NCBI RefSeq assembly: GCF_002891295.1
Contig: NZ_LGUI01000008.1
Coordinates: forward strand, 372,001-436,000
Direction of reading: 5' to 3'
Source: Streptomyces eurocidicus
GTDB taxonomy: Bacteria; Actinomycetota; Actinomycetes; Streptomycetales; Streptomycetaceae
DNA length: 64,000 nt
A program made the position numbers and the translations under genes. Shown piece by piece: positions 33,886 to 44,553 of this stretch. The notes beneath the pieces are model-generated. The model worked only from the letters and a program-made list of their open reading frames with translations. It was not told the origin of the DNA and ran no database searches. The first letter of the stretch is position 1; each line of letters starts with the position of its first letter.

Positions 33886-34806
33886 GTGAGCCCGTCCGTC
33901 ACCGTCCGAGTCCCCGCCAAGGTCAATGTGCAGCTCGCCGTCGGCGGCGTACGGCCGGACGGCTTCCACGACCTGGCCAACGTCTTCCTCGCCGTCGGTC
34001 TGTACGACGAGGTGACCGTCACGCCCGCCGGGGAACTGCGGGTCACCTGCTCCGGGCCGGACGCCGCCCAGGTGCCGCTGGACGCCTCCAACCTCGCCGC
34101 CCGCGCGGCGCTCGCCCTCGCCGCCCGCCACGGGCGCGAGGCGAACGTCCACATCCACATCGACAAGGACATCCCCGTCGCCGGCGGCATGGCGGGCGGC
34201 AGCGCGGACGGCGCCGGGGCGCTCCTGGCCTGCGACGCCCTGTGGGGCACCGGGGCCTCGCGCGAGGAACTGCTCGGCATCTGCGCCGAGCTCGGCAGCG
34301 ACGTGCCGTTCAGCCTGGCCGGCGGGGCGGCCCTGGGCCGGGGCCGGGGCGAGATCCTCGCCCCCCTGCCCGTCGGCGGCACCTTCCACTGGGTCTTCGC
34401 GGTGGCCGACGGCGGCCTGTCGACCCCGGCCGTCTACGCCGAGTGCGACCGTCTGCGCGAGGTCTCCGGCCAGGGGTCGAGCGTGACGGACGTGCCCGAG
34501 CCGGAGCCGTCGCCCGCGCTCCTCGACGCCCTGCGCACCGGCGACGCCGCCGCGCTCGCCGCGGCCGTCACCAACGACCTCCAGCCGGCCGCGGTCTCCC
34601 TGCGCCCGTCCCTGACCGCCACCCTCGACGCGGGCACCGGCGCCGGCGCCCTGGCCGCCCTGGTCTCGGGCTCGGGCCCGACCACGGCGTTCCTGGTCCG
34701 CGACGAGGAGGAGGGCACGAAGGTGGCCGACGCGCTGCGGGCGTCGGGGACGTGCCGTTCGGTACGGGTCGCGGCGGGGGCGGTGGCGGGGGCGACGGTG
34801 CGGTAG
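33886..34806 (+). CDS. ispE: 4-diphosphocytidyl-2-C-methyl-D-erythritol kinase IspE
   Basis: 306 aa, GHMP kinase of the MEP isoprenoid pathway. VRVPAKVNVQLAVGG at the start, the glycine-rich ATP loop PVAGGMAGGSADGAG and the C-terminal VSGSGPTTAFLV identify it. GTG 33886 follows GAGGAG by 8 nt. Usual position after rsmA. A palindromic element lies immediately downstream. Confidence 0.95.
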   Translation: MSPSVTVRVPAKVNVQLAVGGVRPDGFHDLANVFLAVGLYDEVTVTPAGELRVTCSGPDAAQVPLDASNLAARAALALAARHGREANVHIHIDKDIPVAGGMAGGSADGAGALLACDALWGTGASREELLGICAELGSDVPFSLAGGAALGRGRGEILAPLPVGGTFHWVFAVADGGLSTPAVYAECDRLREVSGQGSSVTDVPEPEPSPALLDALRTGDAAALAAAVTNDLQPAAVSLRPSLTATLDAGTGAGALAALVSGSGPTTAFLVRDEEEGTKVADALRASGTCRSVRVAAGAVAGATVR

Positions 34807-34824
34807 TGGTGACGGCGGGGTGGT

Positions 34825-35008
34825 GCGCCTGCGGCGGGCCTTTCCCCTACCCGCCCCTTCCCGAATGTCCTCAATCGCCGGACGGGCTGAACTTCAGCCC
34901 GTCCGGCGCTTGAGGACACCGCGCGTCAGCGCGGAAAAGGGGGCCCGGGGGCGTCAGCCCCCGGTTACGGGAAGGGGCGGGGCTGGGGAACAAGCCCGCC
35001 GCAGGCGC
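34825..35008. repeat. Dispersed nested palindrome, copy 3 (inverted orientation)
   Basis: 184 bp. Outermost 15-bp arms GCGCCTGCGGCGGGC (34825-34839) and complement (34994-35008) are perfect; inner arms 34842-34863 and 34968-34990 are near-perfect; the core is a 25-bp stem with one mismatch (34867-34891 with 34893-34917). The GCGCTGACGCGC and CCGGGGGC hairpins lie to the right, the reverse of copies 2 and 4, and the left internal hairpin is absent. Confidence 0.85.
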
Positions 35009-35099
35009 CCCACCCGCGCGCGGTTGAGTACCCGTACTCACCCCCACCTGAGTACCACCCCCATGGCGCCACCCCCACCCGCCGAGCCAAGGTGCGGGC

Positions 35100-36449
35100 A
35101 TGCCCACACCCCCCACCGCCCGCGAACTCGCCGCCGTCACCCCCGCCGCGCGCGACCGCACGATCGACCTGCTCCGGGTCGCCTCGCTCGGCACCGTCGT
35201 GCTCGGCCACTGGCTGATGGCCGCGGTCACGGCCGACCACGGCCGGGCCGAGGTCGGCAATCTGCTCGCGGTCGAGCCCGGGCTGCAACTCCTCACCTGG
35301 GCCCTCCAGGTCATGCCGGTGTTCTTCTTCGTCGGCGGCTTCTCGCACGCCCTCTCCTACCGCTCCCTCACCCGCCGCACCGAGGGCCCGGCCTACGCGG
35401 CGTTCGTCCGCGCCCGCCTCCAGCGCCTCCTGCGCCCCACCATGCTCTTCATAGCCGTCTGGGGCGCCGGTGCCCTCGCCGTCCAACTCCTCGGCGGAGA
35501 CGGCCCGCTGACGGACGTGGCCGCCCGGCTCGTCGCCCAGCCCCTGTGGTTCATCGGCATCTACCTGGTCATGGTCGCCTTCACCCCGCCACTGCTCCGG
35601 CTCCACGAACGGTGGGGGTGGGGCGCCTTCGCCGCCCTGGCCGGCGCGGCGGCCGGCGTCGACACGCTCCGGTTCGCCGCCGGCGTGCCGTACGTGGAGT
35701 TCCTGAACTTCGCGTTCGTCTGGCTCGCCGTCCACCAGCTCGGCTTCCTGCGCGCCGACGGCCGCCTGCGCCGCCCGGCCGTCCTCGCCGCCACCGGCCT
35801 GGCCGGGGCGGCCGCGCTCGTGGCCCTCGGCCCGTACCCCCTGTCGATGGTCGGCATGCCCGGCGAGAAGATCAGCAACATGGCGCCGCCCACGTCCGCC
35901 CTGCTCTGCCACGGCCTGTGGCTGGTCGGCGCCGTCGAGCTGCTGCGCCGCCCGATGGCCCGCCTGGTGGCCCGCCCGCGCGTCTGGCGCGCCGTCGTCG
36001 CGGCCAACGGCATCGCCATGACCGCGTTCCTGTGGCACCTCACCGCGATGCTCGGCGTCTACGGGGCCCTGCTCGCCCTGGACGTCCCCCTGCCGGCCCC
36101 GGCGAGCGCCGCGTGGTGGGCGCAGGTGCCGCCGAGGGTCCTGGCGGCGGCGCTGGTGACCGCGCTCCTGGTGGCCGTCTTCCGCAAGGCGGAGGCGCCC
36201 GGGAAGGGCGCGGCCGGCCGCCCGGGGGAGACCCGCGCCGCGCGCCGCGCCACGGCCACCGCCGCCGCGGGCGTCGCCCTCGCCCTCCTCGGCGTCCTCG
36301 GGCTGTCCATGGTCGGCTTCGGCGGCCTCCTCCAAGGCCGTACCGCCCTCCTCGTGGCCTTCCGCGTCACCGCCCCCGCCGCCGTCCTCATGGCCGCCGC
36401 GGGCTGGCTGCTCGTCGAGACGGCCGGCGGAACCCCACGCCGCCGGTAG
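35100..36449 (+). CDS. Membrane acyltransferase (acyltransferase 3 family)
   Basis: 449 aa, about ten TM helices. The start RDRTIDLLRVASLGTVVLGHWLMA carries the family Asp-Arg and catalytic His; FFFVGGFSHALSY and RLQRLLRPTM follow. Members acylate sugars, lipids or antibiotics at the membrane. The last 90 residues hold a basic linker and two extra TM helices. AAGG lies upstream of the ATG. Substrate unknown. Confidence 0.85.
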   Translation: MPTPPTARELAAVTPAARDRTIDLLRVASLGTVVLGHWLMAAVTADHGRAEVGNLLAVEPGLQLLTWALQVMPVFFFVGGFSHALSYRSLTRRTEGPAYAAFVRARLQRLLRPTMLFIAVWGAGALAVQLLGGDGPLTDVAARLVAQPLWFIGIYLVMVAFTPPLLRLHERWGWGAFAALAGAAAGVDTLRFAAGVPYVEFLNFAFVWLAVHQLGFLRADGRLRRPAVLAATGLAGAAALVALGPYPLSMVGMPGEKISNMAPPTSALLCHGLWLVGAVELLRRPMARLVARPRVWRAVVAANGIAMTAFLWHLTAMLGVYGALLALDVPLPAPASAAWWAQVPPRVLAAALVTALLVAVFRKAEAPGKGAAGRPGETRAARRATATAAAGVALALLGVLGLSMVGFGGLLQGRTALLVAFRVTAPAAVLMAAAGWLLVETAGGTPRRR

Positions 36450-36557
36450 GGCTTTCCCCACCCCCGGGAGACCCGCTCGTCCCATGGGACCGCGCCCGCT
36501 CCGTCCCTAGCGTTGAGGCCGTCGCCGCGACCGGCGGCCGTACGACGGAGAACAGGG

Positions 36558-39161
36558 GTGGCGCGTGAACCGCAGGACGACGGACCACGGACGGACCGGG
36601 GCCGCCGCATGATGGGCCGGCTCGCGCGCCGCTCGCTGCGCCACCGCACCGCCTCCTTCACCGCCACCTTCCTCGCGCTGCTCTTCGGCGCGACGATCGT
36701 CATGGCCTGCGGCGGCCTGATGGAGACCGGCATCCGCAACGACACCCCGCCCGAACGCCTCGCGGGCGCGCCGGTCCTCGTCACCGGCGAGCGGAGGTAC
36801 TCCCCGGCCGACGACGGGAAGCACAAGGCGAAGGCCCTCTTCCCGGAGCGCGTGGAGCTCGACGAGGCGCTCGTCGAGCGCGTCCGCGCCGTCCCCGGCG
36901 TCCGCACCGCGGTCGGCGAGCGCACCTTCGACGCCGCCGTCACCACGGGCACCCGGCCCCCCGCCGCCGCCCGCGCCCACGGCTGGGAGTCCGCCGCCCT
37001 CACCCCGTACGCCCTCGTCACCGGCGAGGCCCCCACCGGGCCCGGCGAGACCGCCCTCGACGAGGGCCTCGCCCGCGCGGCCGGGGTCCGGCCGGGCGAC
37101 CGGATCGATCTCACCGCGCACGGCGCCACCGCCCCGTACCGCGTCACCGGCCTCGTACGGCCCGCCGCCGGCCGCGCCGTGCCGCAGCCCACGCTCTTCC
37201 TCGCCACCGCCGAGGCCGCACGGCTCGCGCCCCGCGCCGGCACCGTCGCCGACATCGCCGTCCTCCCCCTCCCCGGCACCGCCCCCGGCGCACTGCGGAA
37301 GCGGATCGCCGAGGCCCTGCACGGGCGCGGCGTCACCGTCCTCACCGGCGACGACCGGGGCGCCGTCGAGCACCCCGAGGTCGTCGAGGGCGGCGACAAC
37401 CTGATCGCGCTCTCGGGGGCCTTCGGCGGCCTCGCCGTCGGGACGGCCGTGTTCGTCGTCGGCGCCACCGTCGCCCAGTCGGCCGGGCAGCGGCACCGCG
37501 AACTCGCCCTGCTCCGGGCCGTCGGCGCCACCCGCGGCCAGCTGCGCCGACTGGTACTCGGCGAGACCCTGCTGGTCACGGCCCTCGCAGGCGGCGTCGC
37601 CCGGTTCACCGGCCCGCTCGCCGGCCACTGGCTGTACGAGCGGCTGGTCGACAGCGGCACGATCGCGGAGACCGTCGGGTTCCGGCAGGGCTGGATCCCC
37701 GCCGTCGCCGCGGGCGGCGCCCTCCTGCTGACCGCCCTCGGCGGCGGCGTCCTCGGCGCCTGGCGCGCCGTCAGGGTCCACCCGGCCGAGGCCCTCGGCG
37801 AGGCCGAGGCGCGGCAGCGCTGGATCTCCTGGCCCCGGCTGCTCCTCGCCGCCCTGTTCCTGGCGGGCACGGCGGCCCTCGCCCTGGTCACCGCCCTCGT
37901 CCTGGAAGGCCCCGGCGCGGCGTCCACCGCGGGCCCCACCGTCCTGTGCGCCGCGATCGGCCTCGCCCTGATCGGCCCCGCCCTCACCAAGGCGGCGGCG
38001 CTCGTCCTCCAGTGGCCCGCCCGCCTCCTGGGCGGCGTCACCGGCCGGCTCGCGGCCCGCAACTGCCGGGCCCGCTCGGTCCGCATGGCCGCCGTCGTCA
38101 CCCCGGTCATGCTCGCCACCGCCGTCACCACCGGCATGCTCTACCTCCAGACCACCGCCGCCGACGCCACCGGAAGGCAGTTCACCGACGGCCTCAAGGC
38201 CGACGCGGTCGTCACCTCGGCCGCCGGCGGAGTGGACCCCGCGTTCGCGGACCGCGTGCGGAAGGCGCCCGGCGTCGCCGCCGCCGGCGCGTACACCACC
38301 GGTACCGGCTGGCTGGAGCGGCCCGTCGACCACGAGCAGGACAAGCGCGGCCTCGCCCTCCAGGGCGTCGACGCGGACGCCGCCGGGCGCACCCTGGCCG
38401 CCCGGGCCACCGAGGGCGCCCTCACCGCCCTGCGCGGCGACACCGTGGCCCTGCCCGAGGCCACCGCCCACCGCCTGCGCCGCGGCGTCGGCGACACCGT
38501 ACGGCTGCGCCTCGGCGACGGCTCCGCCGCCGACCTCCGCGTCGTGGCCCTGCTCGCCGACCGGCCCGACTACCCGACGGCCCTCGTCCCCGTCGCCCTC
38601 CTCGCCCCGCACACCACCTCCGGCCTGCCCGCCCAGATCCTGGTGCGCGCCGCCGACGGCACCGACCCCCGGCAGATGCTCGCCGGTCTGCGCGCCCTGA
38701 CCCGGGCCCACCCGGCTCTCGCCGTCACCGACCGGGACGGCGTGATCGACGGGCACGCCCGCGACACCCGCACCCAGGCGACCGCCAACTACCTCATCTG
38801 CGGCATGCTCATCGGCTACACCGCCCTGGCCGTCGTGAACACCCTGGTGATCTCCATACGGGACCGCCGCCGCGAACTGGGCCTCCAGCGCCTCACGGGC
38901 GCCACCCGGGGCCAGGTGCTCCGCATGATGACCGTGGAGGCCGTCCTGGTCACGGCCACGGGCCTCGCCCTGGGCACCCTGGCGGCGGCCGCCGCCCTGG
39001 TCCCCTTCAGCCTGGTCGCGACCGGCGGCCCGCTGCCGTCCGGACCGCCCGTGATCTATCTGGCGACGGTGGCGGGCGCGGGGGCGCTCACCCTGACCGC
39101 GACACTGGTCCCGGCCTGGGCGGCGCTGCGGATCCGCCCGGTGGTGGCGGCGAAGGTCTGA
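36558..39161 (+). CDS. FtsX/MacB-type ABC transporter permease
   Basis: 867 aa. One TM near the N-terminus (SFTATFLALLFGATIVMACGG), a large extracellular MacB-like domain, three TMs, then a repeat of the same plan ending in AAWAALRIRPVVAAKV. Both FtsX helices carry ELALLRAVGATRGQ and ELGLQRLTGATRGQ, the coupling helices for an ATPase. I prefer GTG 36558 (GGAG 7 nt before); ATG 36609 or 36612 would also keep the first TM. No partner ATPase gene is adjacent, which is unusual. Confidence 0.85.
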   Translation: MAREPQDDGPRTDRGRRMMGRLARRSLRHRTASFTATFLALLFGATIVMACGGLMETGIRNDTPPERLAGAPVLVTGERRYSPADDGKHKAKALFPERVELDEALVERVRAVPGVRTAVGERTFDAAVTTGTRPPAAARAHGWESAALTPYALVTGEAPTGPGETALDEGLARAAGVRPGDRIDLTAHGATAPYRVTGLVRPAAGRAVPQPTLFLATAEAARLAPRAGTVADIAVLPLPGTAPGALRKRIAEALHGRGVTVLTGDDRGAVEHPEVVEGGDNLIALSGAFGGLAVGTAVFVVGATVAQSAGQRHRELALLRAVGATRGQLRRLVLGETLLVTALAGGVARFTGPLAGHWLYERLVDSGTIAETVGFRQGWIPAVAAGGALLLTALGGGVLGAWRAVRVHPAEALGEAEARQRWISWPRLLLAALFLAGTAALALVTALVLEGPGAASTAGPTVLCAAIGLALIGPALTKAAALVLQWPARLLGGVTGRLAARNCRARSVRMAAVVTPVMLATAVTTGMLYLQTTAADATGRQFTDGLKADAVVTSAAGGVDPAFADRVRKAPGVAAAGAYTTGTGWLERPVDHEQDKRGLALQGVDADAAGRTLAARATEGALTALRGDTVALPEATAHRLRRGVGDTVRLRLGDGSAADLRVVALLADRPDYPTALVPVALLAPHTTSGLPAQILVRAADGTDPRQMLAGLRALTRAHPALAVTDRDGVIDGHARDTRTQATANYLICGMLIGYTALAVVNTLVISIRDRRRELGLQRLTGATRGQVLRMMTVEAVLVTATGLALGTLAAAAALVPFSLVATGGPLPSGPPVIYLATVAGAGALTLTATLVPAWAALRIRPVVAAKV

Positions 39162-39418
39162 AGCCCGGGACCCCGGTCCGCGCGGCGGGCGTCGGGCGGC
39201 GGGGCGGGAATTCCGCCCCGCCGGAAAGGCCGGTCCCGGGGAAATCCGGCCCGTCCCGCGATTCGCGGACACCCGCCCGCCGCGCGGAAAGGGCCACCGG
39301 GGCCCGACTGCGCCGGGAAGGGGCGGGAAGGGGCGGGCAGGGGGAATTCCCCGGGCCGACTACCCTGGAAGGCCGATCACAAAACGCAAGCGCAGCCCCG
39401 CGCAGGAGCAGGAGCGGA

Positions 39419-41227
<1,809 letters not shown>

Positions 41228-41460
41228 CCCGGACAAGGGATCACGAGTCGCAACAGTCTCGTCACGGGCCGGTCTCAGGCGGTGCAAACCCCGGGATCGG
41301 CCCGTTGGTACGAGAAATCGGGTGATAGAAAGAACCCCCGCTCGCCTGCCGACCGACTGGCGGGTCGCCTGCCCGATTCGCTCCTTCCCGGTGGATTTTC
41401 AGCCACCGGGATCGCGGGGGAGACCGGTCGGGCCACCGACCCGCGTGAAGAGGAAAGCTG

Positions 41461-43353
41461 ATGTCACAGCCGCCCCAGCCGCCCAACCAGCCGCCGGGGG
41501 TTCCGCCGGCGCAGCCGGGCGGAGGCTTCGGCGCGCCGAACCCCTCGTACGGCTACCCGCCCCAGCAGCCGACACAGGCGGCGCCCCAGGTGCCGGCGCA
41601 GCCGTCCCAGGTGCCCCCGCCGCCGCCGGGCGCCCCGCAGACGCCGCCCCCGCCCCCGGGCACTCCCCGGACGCCGCCCCCGCCGGGCGCACCGCCGCAG
41701 GCACCGCCCGCGGCCCCGGGCGGCTACGGCTACCCGGGCCAGGCCCCGCAGCCCGGCTACGGCTACCCCGGCCAGGCACCCCAGCCCGGCGGCTACGGCT
41801 ACCCGGGCGGCCCCGGACAGCCCGGCCAGGGCTTCGGCGCGCCCACGCAGCCGCAGTTCGGCGCCTACCCCCAGCAGCCCGGCCCCTACGGCGCCCCCGG
41901 CACCCCCGGCTCCGGCGGCGCCGCCAAGAAGCGCATGGCGGTCATCGTCAGCGCCGCGGTGGCGCTCGTCCTCGTCATCGGCGGCGGCGTCTGGTACGCC
42001 GTTTCGGGTGACGGCAAGGACGACCAGGCCAAGGGCGGCGCCGGCACCAGCCAGGGCACCGGCGGCAAGCAGGGCAACGGCGAGCAGGGCGGCGACAAGG
42101 GCGAGAAGCCCAAGGCCGTCGACGGCAAGCTGCTCTTCGAGGTCGAGCAGGAGAAGGTCGACGACCTCGTCAGCGCCAAGGGCCTGTGGGCCGGCGACCA
42201 GGCCGTCGCCAAGGCCGACGTCTACAAGATCGTCGGCTATGGCCTGAGCGGCGGCAAGAAGTGGGAGCTCCCGCTCGACGGCGCCGTCTGCTGGGCCAGC
42301 CAGAAGCCGACCGACGACGGCAAGGCCGTCGTCCTCGTCAGCGACGGCAAGCCCAGCGAGGAGAAGAAGTACGGAGGCCCCTGCACGCAGGTCATCGCCT
42401 TCGACGTGAACAAGGGCACCAAGCTCTGGCAGAAGTCCGCCAAGTCCGGTGACCGGGACGTCACCTTCGACGAGGTCACCATCGGCGGCGGCACCGTCGC
42501 GGCCGGTGGCACCAGCGGCGGCGCCGCCTGGAGCCTCGACGGCCAGGAGCTGTGGAAGCCCAAGGAGGACAGCTCCAACTGCAAGGACGCCGGTTACGCC
42601 GGCGGCAGCAAGCTCGTCGCCGTCCGCCGCTGCGGCGACTACGAGCGCCCGCAGGTCTCCGTGCAGACGCTCGACCCCAAGTCCGGCGCGGTCAAGTCCA
42701 CCTTCAAGGTGCCGTCCGGGCTGAACTACCCGCACATCGCCTCCACCGACCCGCTCGTCGTCGCGGTCTCCGCGGGCGACACCACGGGCAACGGCGCCTC
42801 GGACTTCTTCGTCGTCGACGACAGCGGCAAGGACGGCACGCTCCGCAGCAAGATCTCCACGGGCAACGGCAAGTACGAGCCGAAGTGCCCGTCCACCGAG
42901 GTCGAGGGCTGCACCAAGATGTCCGTCACCAAGGACACGCTGTACCTGCCGACCGAGGAGCACGCCTCCGGCGACAGCAGCAAGCCCGGCCGCGTCAACG
43001 AGATCGTCGCCTTCGACCTGGCCACCGGCCAGACCAAGGGCAAGACGGACGGCACCGCCGGCACCGACATGATCCCGTTCGGCGTCGACAAGGACGGCTA
43101 CCCGCTGGCCTACCGGATCGCGAACTTCCGGTGGGGCGGGCAGGTGTTGCGCATCGACCCCAAGACGTACAAGGCCGACGTCCTCCTGAAGAACGCCGAC
43201 GAAACGGCACGCGCCGAGAGCGAGCTCTCGCCCGACTACCAGCAGGGCGTCTACGCCCAGGGCCGGCTCTTCCTGGGCACGAACTACATCCGTAAGGTCA
43301 CCGTCGCCGGTCTGGGCAAGCAGTACACGCTCCAGATCTACGGTGGGAGCTGA
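41461..43353 (+). CDS. Membrane-anchored PQQ-like beta-propeller protein with Pro-rich cytoplasmic tail
   Basis: 630 aa. Residues 1-155 are Pro/Gly/Gln/Tyr-rich (repeats such as GYGYPGQAPQP); residues about 158-182 form one TM helix (MAVIVSAAVALVLVIGGGVWYA); a Gly/Lys linker and a 420-residue extracellular domain with PQQ/WD-like blades follow (GTKLWQKS, GASDFFVVDDS). This layout matches surface propeller proteins of Streptomyces related to the sensor domains of some Ser/Thr kinases, but the kinase is absent. A hairpin (41386-41394 with 41403-41411) lies in the leader. Function unknown. Confidence 0.8.
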   Translation: MSQPPQPPNQPPGVPPAQPGGGFGAPNPSYGYPPQQPTQAAPQVPAQPSQVPPPPPGAPQTPPPPPGTPRTPPPPGAPPQAPPAAPGGYGYPGQAPQPGYGYPGQAPQPGGYGYPGGPGQPGQGFGAPTQPQFGAYPQQPGPYGAPGTPGSGGAAKKRMAVIVSAAVALVLVIGGGVWYAVSGDGKDDQAKGGAGTSQGTGGKQGNGEQGGDKGEKPKAVDGKLLFEVEQEKVDDLVSAKGLWAGDQAVAKADVYKIVGYGLSGGKKWELPLDGAVCWASQKPTDDGKAVVLVSDGKPSEEKKYGGPCTQVIAFDVNKGTKLWQKSAKSGDRDVTFDEVTIGGGTVAAGGTSGGAAWSLDGQELWKPKEDSSNCKDAGYAGGSKLVAVRRCGDYERPQVSVQTLDPKSGAVKSTFKVPSGLNYPHIASTDPLVVAVSAGDTTGNGASDFFVVDDSGKDGTLRSKISTGNGKYEPKCPSTEVEGCTKMSVTKDTLYLPTEEHASGDSSKPGRVNEIVAFDLATGQTKGKTDGTAGTDMIPFGVDKDGYPLAYRIANFRWGGQVLRIDPKTYKADVLLKNADETARAESELSPDYQQGVYAQGRLFLGTNYIRKVTVAGLGKQYTLQIYGGS

Positions 43354-43366
43354 CGCCCGAGGTTGA

Positions 43367-43390
43367 CGCGCGGGTCTCCGGGCCCGCGCG
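43367..43390 (+). terminator. Terminator after the propeller gene
   Basis: CGCGCGGG (43367-43374) pairs with CCCGCGCG (43383-43390) across an 8-nt loop, 13 nt after the stop codon. Confidence 0.55.
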
Positions 43391-43441
43391 CCGCGTTGAC
43401 GCGGTTGCCGTTTCCGACCGGTTGCCGCACGATGCGGCACC

Positions 43442-43513
43442 ATGAAAGTCCGTATCCCTGCCCGCCACGCCTTCGTGCCTGAACGATCCGTTTCAGTCTC
43501 GAAGTACACGTGA
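43442..43513 (+). CDS. Possible 23-aa leader peptide before the LuxR gene
   Basis: ATG AAA at 43442 opens 23 codons (basic, no membrane segment) ending TGA 43511-43513. A 7-bp dyad TGCCGCA-CGA-TGCGGCA (43423-43439) directly precedes the ATG, and 9-bp arms ATCCCTGCC/GGCAGGGAT (43454-43462 and 43516-43524) bracket the frame. No convincing RBS. It could be a regulatory leader or chance. Confidence 0.3.
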   Translation: MKVRIPARHAFVPERSVSVSKYT

Positions 43514-43642
43514 TTGGCAGGGATTTCGGCATTCCGGGGGACTTCTCACCGGTAAGGGGCGCGCGACGTCGAACAAGCGTGTAGCTTCCGGGGGCAAGAG
43601 GGGCCGAGGAGAGACGTACGCGGGCGACAGGGGGCAAGCGCA

Positions 43643-44353
43643 ATGGGCGTGCGGCTCATGGTGGTCGACGACCACCGTCTGCTGGCCGAGGCGCTCGCCT
43701 CGGCGTTGAAGCTGCGCGGGCACCGCGTGCTGGCCGCCGCCGCGCCGAGCGCGGGCGCGGCCGACCTGGTGGTGAGCCGCGCACCCGAAGTGTGCCTGCT
43801 GGGCACCGCCACCCCCGCCGAGCCGGGGGCCTTCGACCCGGTCGTCCGGATCAAGCGGGAACGGCCGCAGGTCGCCGTCGTGGTCCTCGGCCCGGTGCCG
43901 AGCCCGCTCGGCATCGCCGCGGCCTTCGCCGCCGGCGCCTCCGGCTACGTCCGCCACAACGAGCGCATCGAAGGCGTCGAGCGCGCCATGATGAAGGCCC
44001 GCGCGGGCGAGGCCGCCGTCGACCCCCAGCTGCTCCAAGGGGCCTTCACGGAGCTCCTCAACCCCGCCGCCCAGCCGGACGACGAGGGCGCCCGGCTGCT
44101 CCAGCTGCTGACACCGCGCGAGGTCGAGGTGCTGGTGCGGGTCGCGGAGGGGGAGGACACGAGGCTGATCGCGGCAGGCATGGGAATAGCGCCCAGCACG
44201 GCGCGGACGCATGTGCAGCGGGTCCTGATGAAGCTGGGCGTCGGGTCCCGCCTGGAAGCGGCGGCGCTGGCGGCCCGGACGGGCCTGCTGGACCGCGCGG
44301 CGGCGGGCGCCCCGCCGAGAGGCCCTGCGGGCCTGGGCGACCTCCGAGGCTGA
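43643..44353 (+). CDS. LuxR-type response regulator with degenerate receiver
   Basis: 236 aa. The N-terminal receiver keeps the acidic pair (MVVDDHRLL) but lacks the phospho-acceptor: PEVCLLGTATP has Gly where Asp is needed, and the conserved Lys is also gone (GYVRHN for GYxxKx). The C-terminal LuxR HTH is intact (LTPREVEVLVRVAEG through STARTHVQRVLMKLGV). It therefore probably acts without phosphorylation, through dimerisation or a ligand. No histidine kinase is adjacent. Target genes unknown. Confidence 0.85.
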   Translation: MGVRLMVVDDHRLLAEALASALKLRGHRVLAAAAPSAGAADLVVSRAPEVCLLGTATPAEPGAFDPVVRIKRERPQVAVVVLGPVPSPLGIAAAFAAGASGYVRHNERIEGVERAMMKARAGEAAVDPQLLQGAFTELLNPAAQPDDEGARLLQLLTPREVEVLVRVAEGEDTRLIAAGMGIAPSTARTHVQRVLMKLGVGSRLEAAALAARTGLLDRAAAGAPPRGPAGLGDLRG

Positions 44354-44374
44354 GGGCGCCCTGCGGGCGGCGTT

Positions 44375-44544
44375 TTCCCCAGCCCCGCCCCTTCCCGTAA
44401 CCGGGGGCTTCGCCCCCAGGCCCCCTTTCCGCGCTGACGCGCGGTGTCCTCAATCGCCGGACGGGCTGATTTTCAGCCCGTCCGGCGCTTGAGGACCGGG
44501 GTCCGGGGCGGAGCCCCGGTTCGGGAAGGGGCGGGGCTGGGGAA
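44375..44544. repeat. Dispersed nested palindrome, copy 4 (full length)
   Basis: 170 bp. Outer arms 44375-44397 and 44522-44544 are a perfect 23-bp inverted repeat, extended 8 bp after a one-base bulge; the core is a 24-bp stem with one mismatch (44446-44469 with 44473-44496). It starts 21 nt after the luxR stop and ends 9 nt before the galT start, filling the whole gap. Confidence 0.85.
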
Positions 44545-44553
44545 GAGCCCCCC

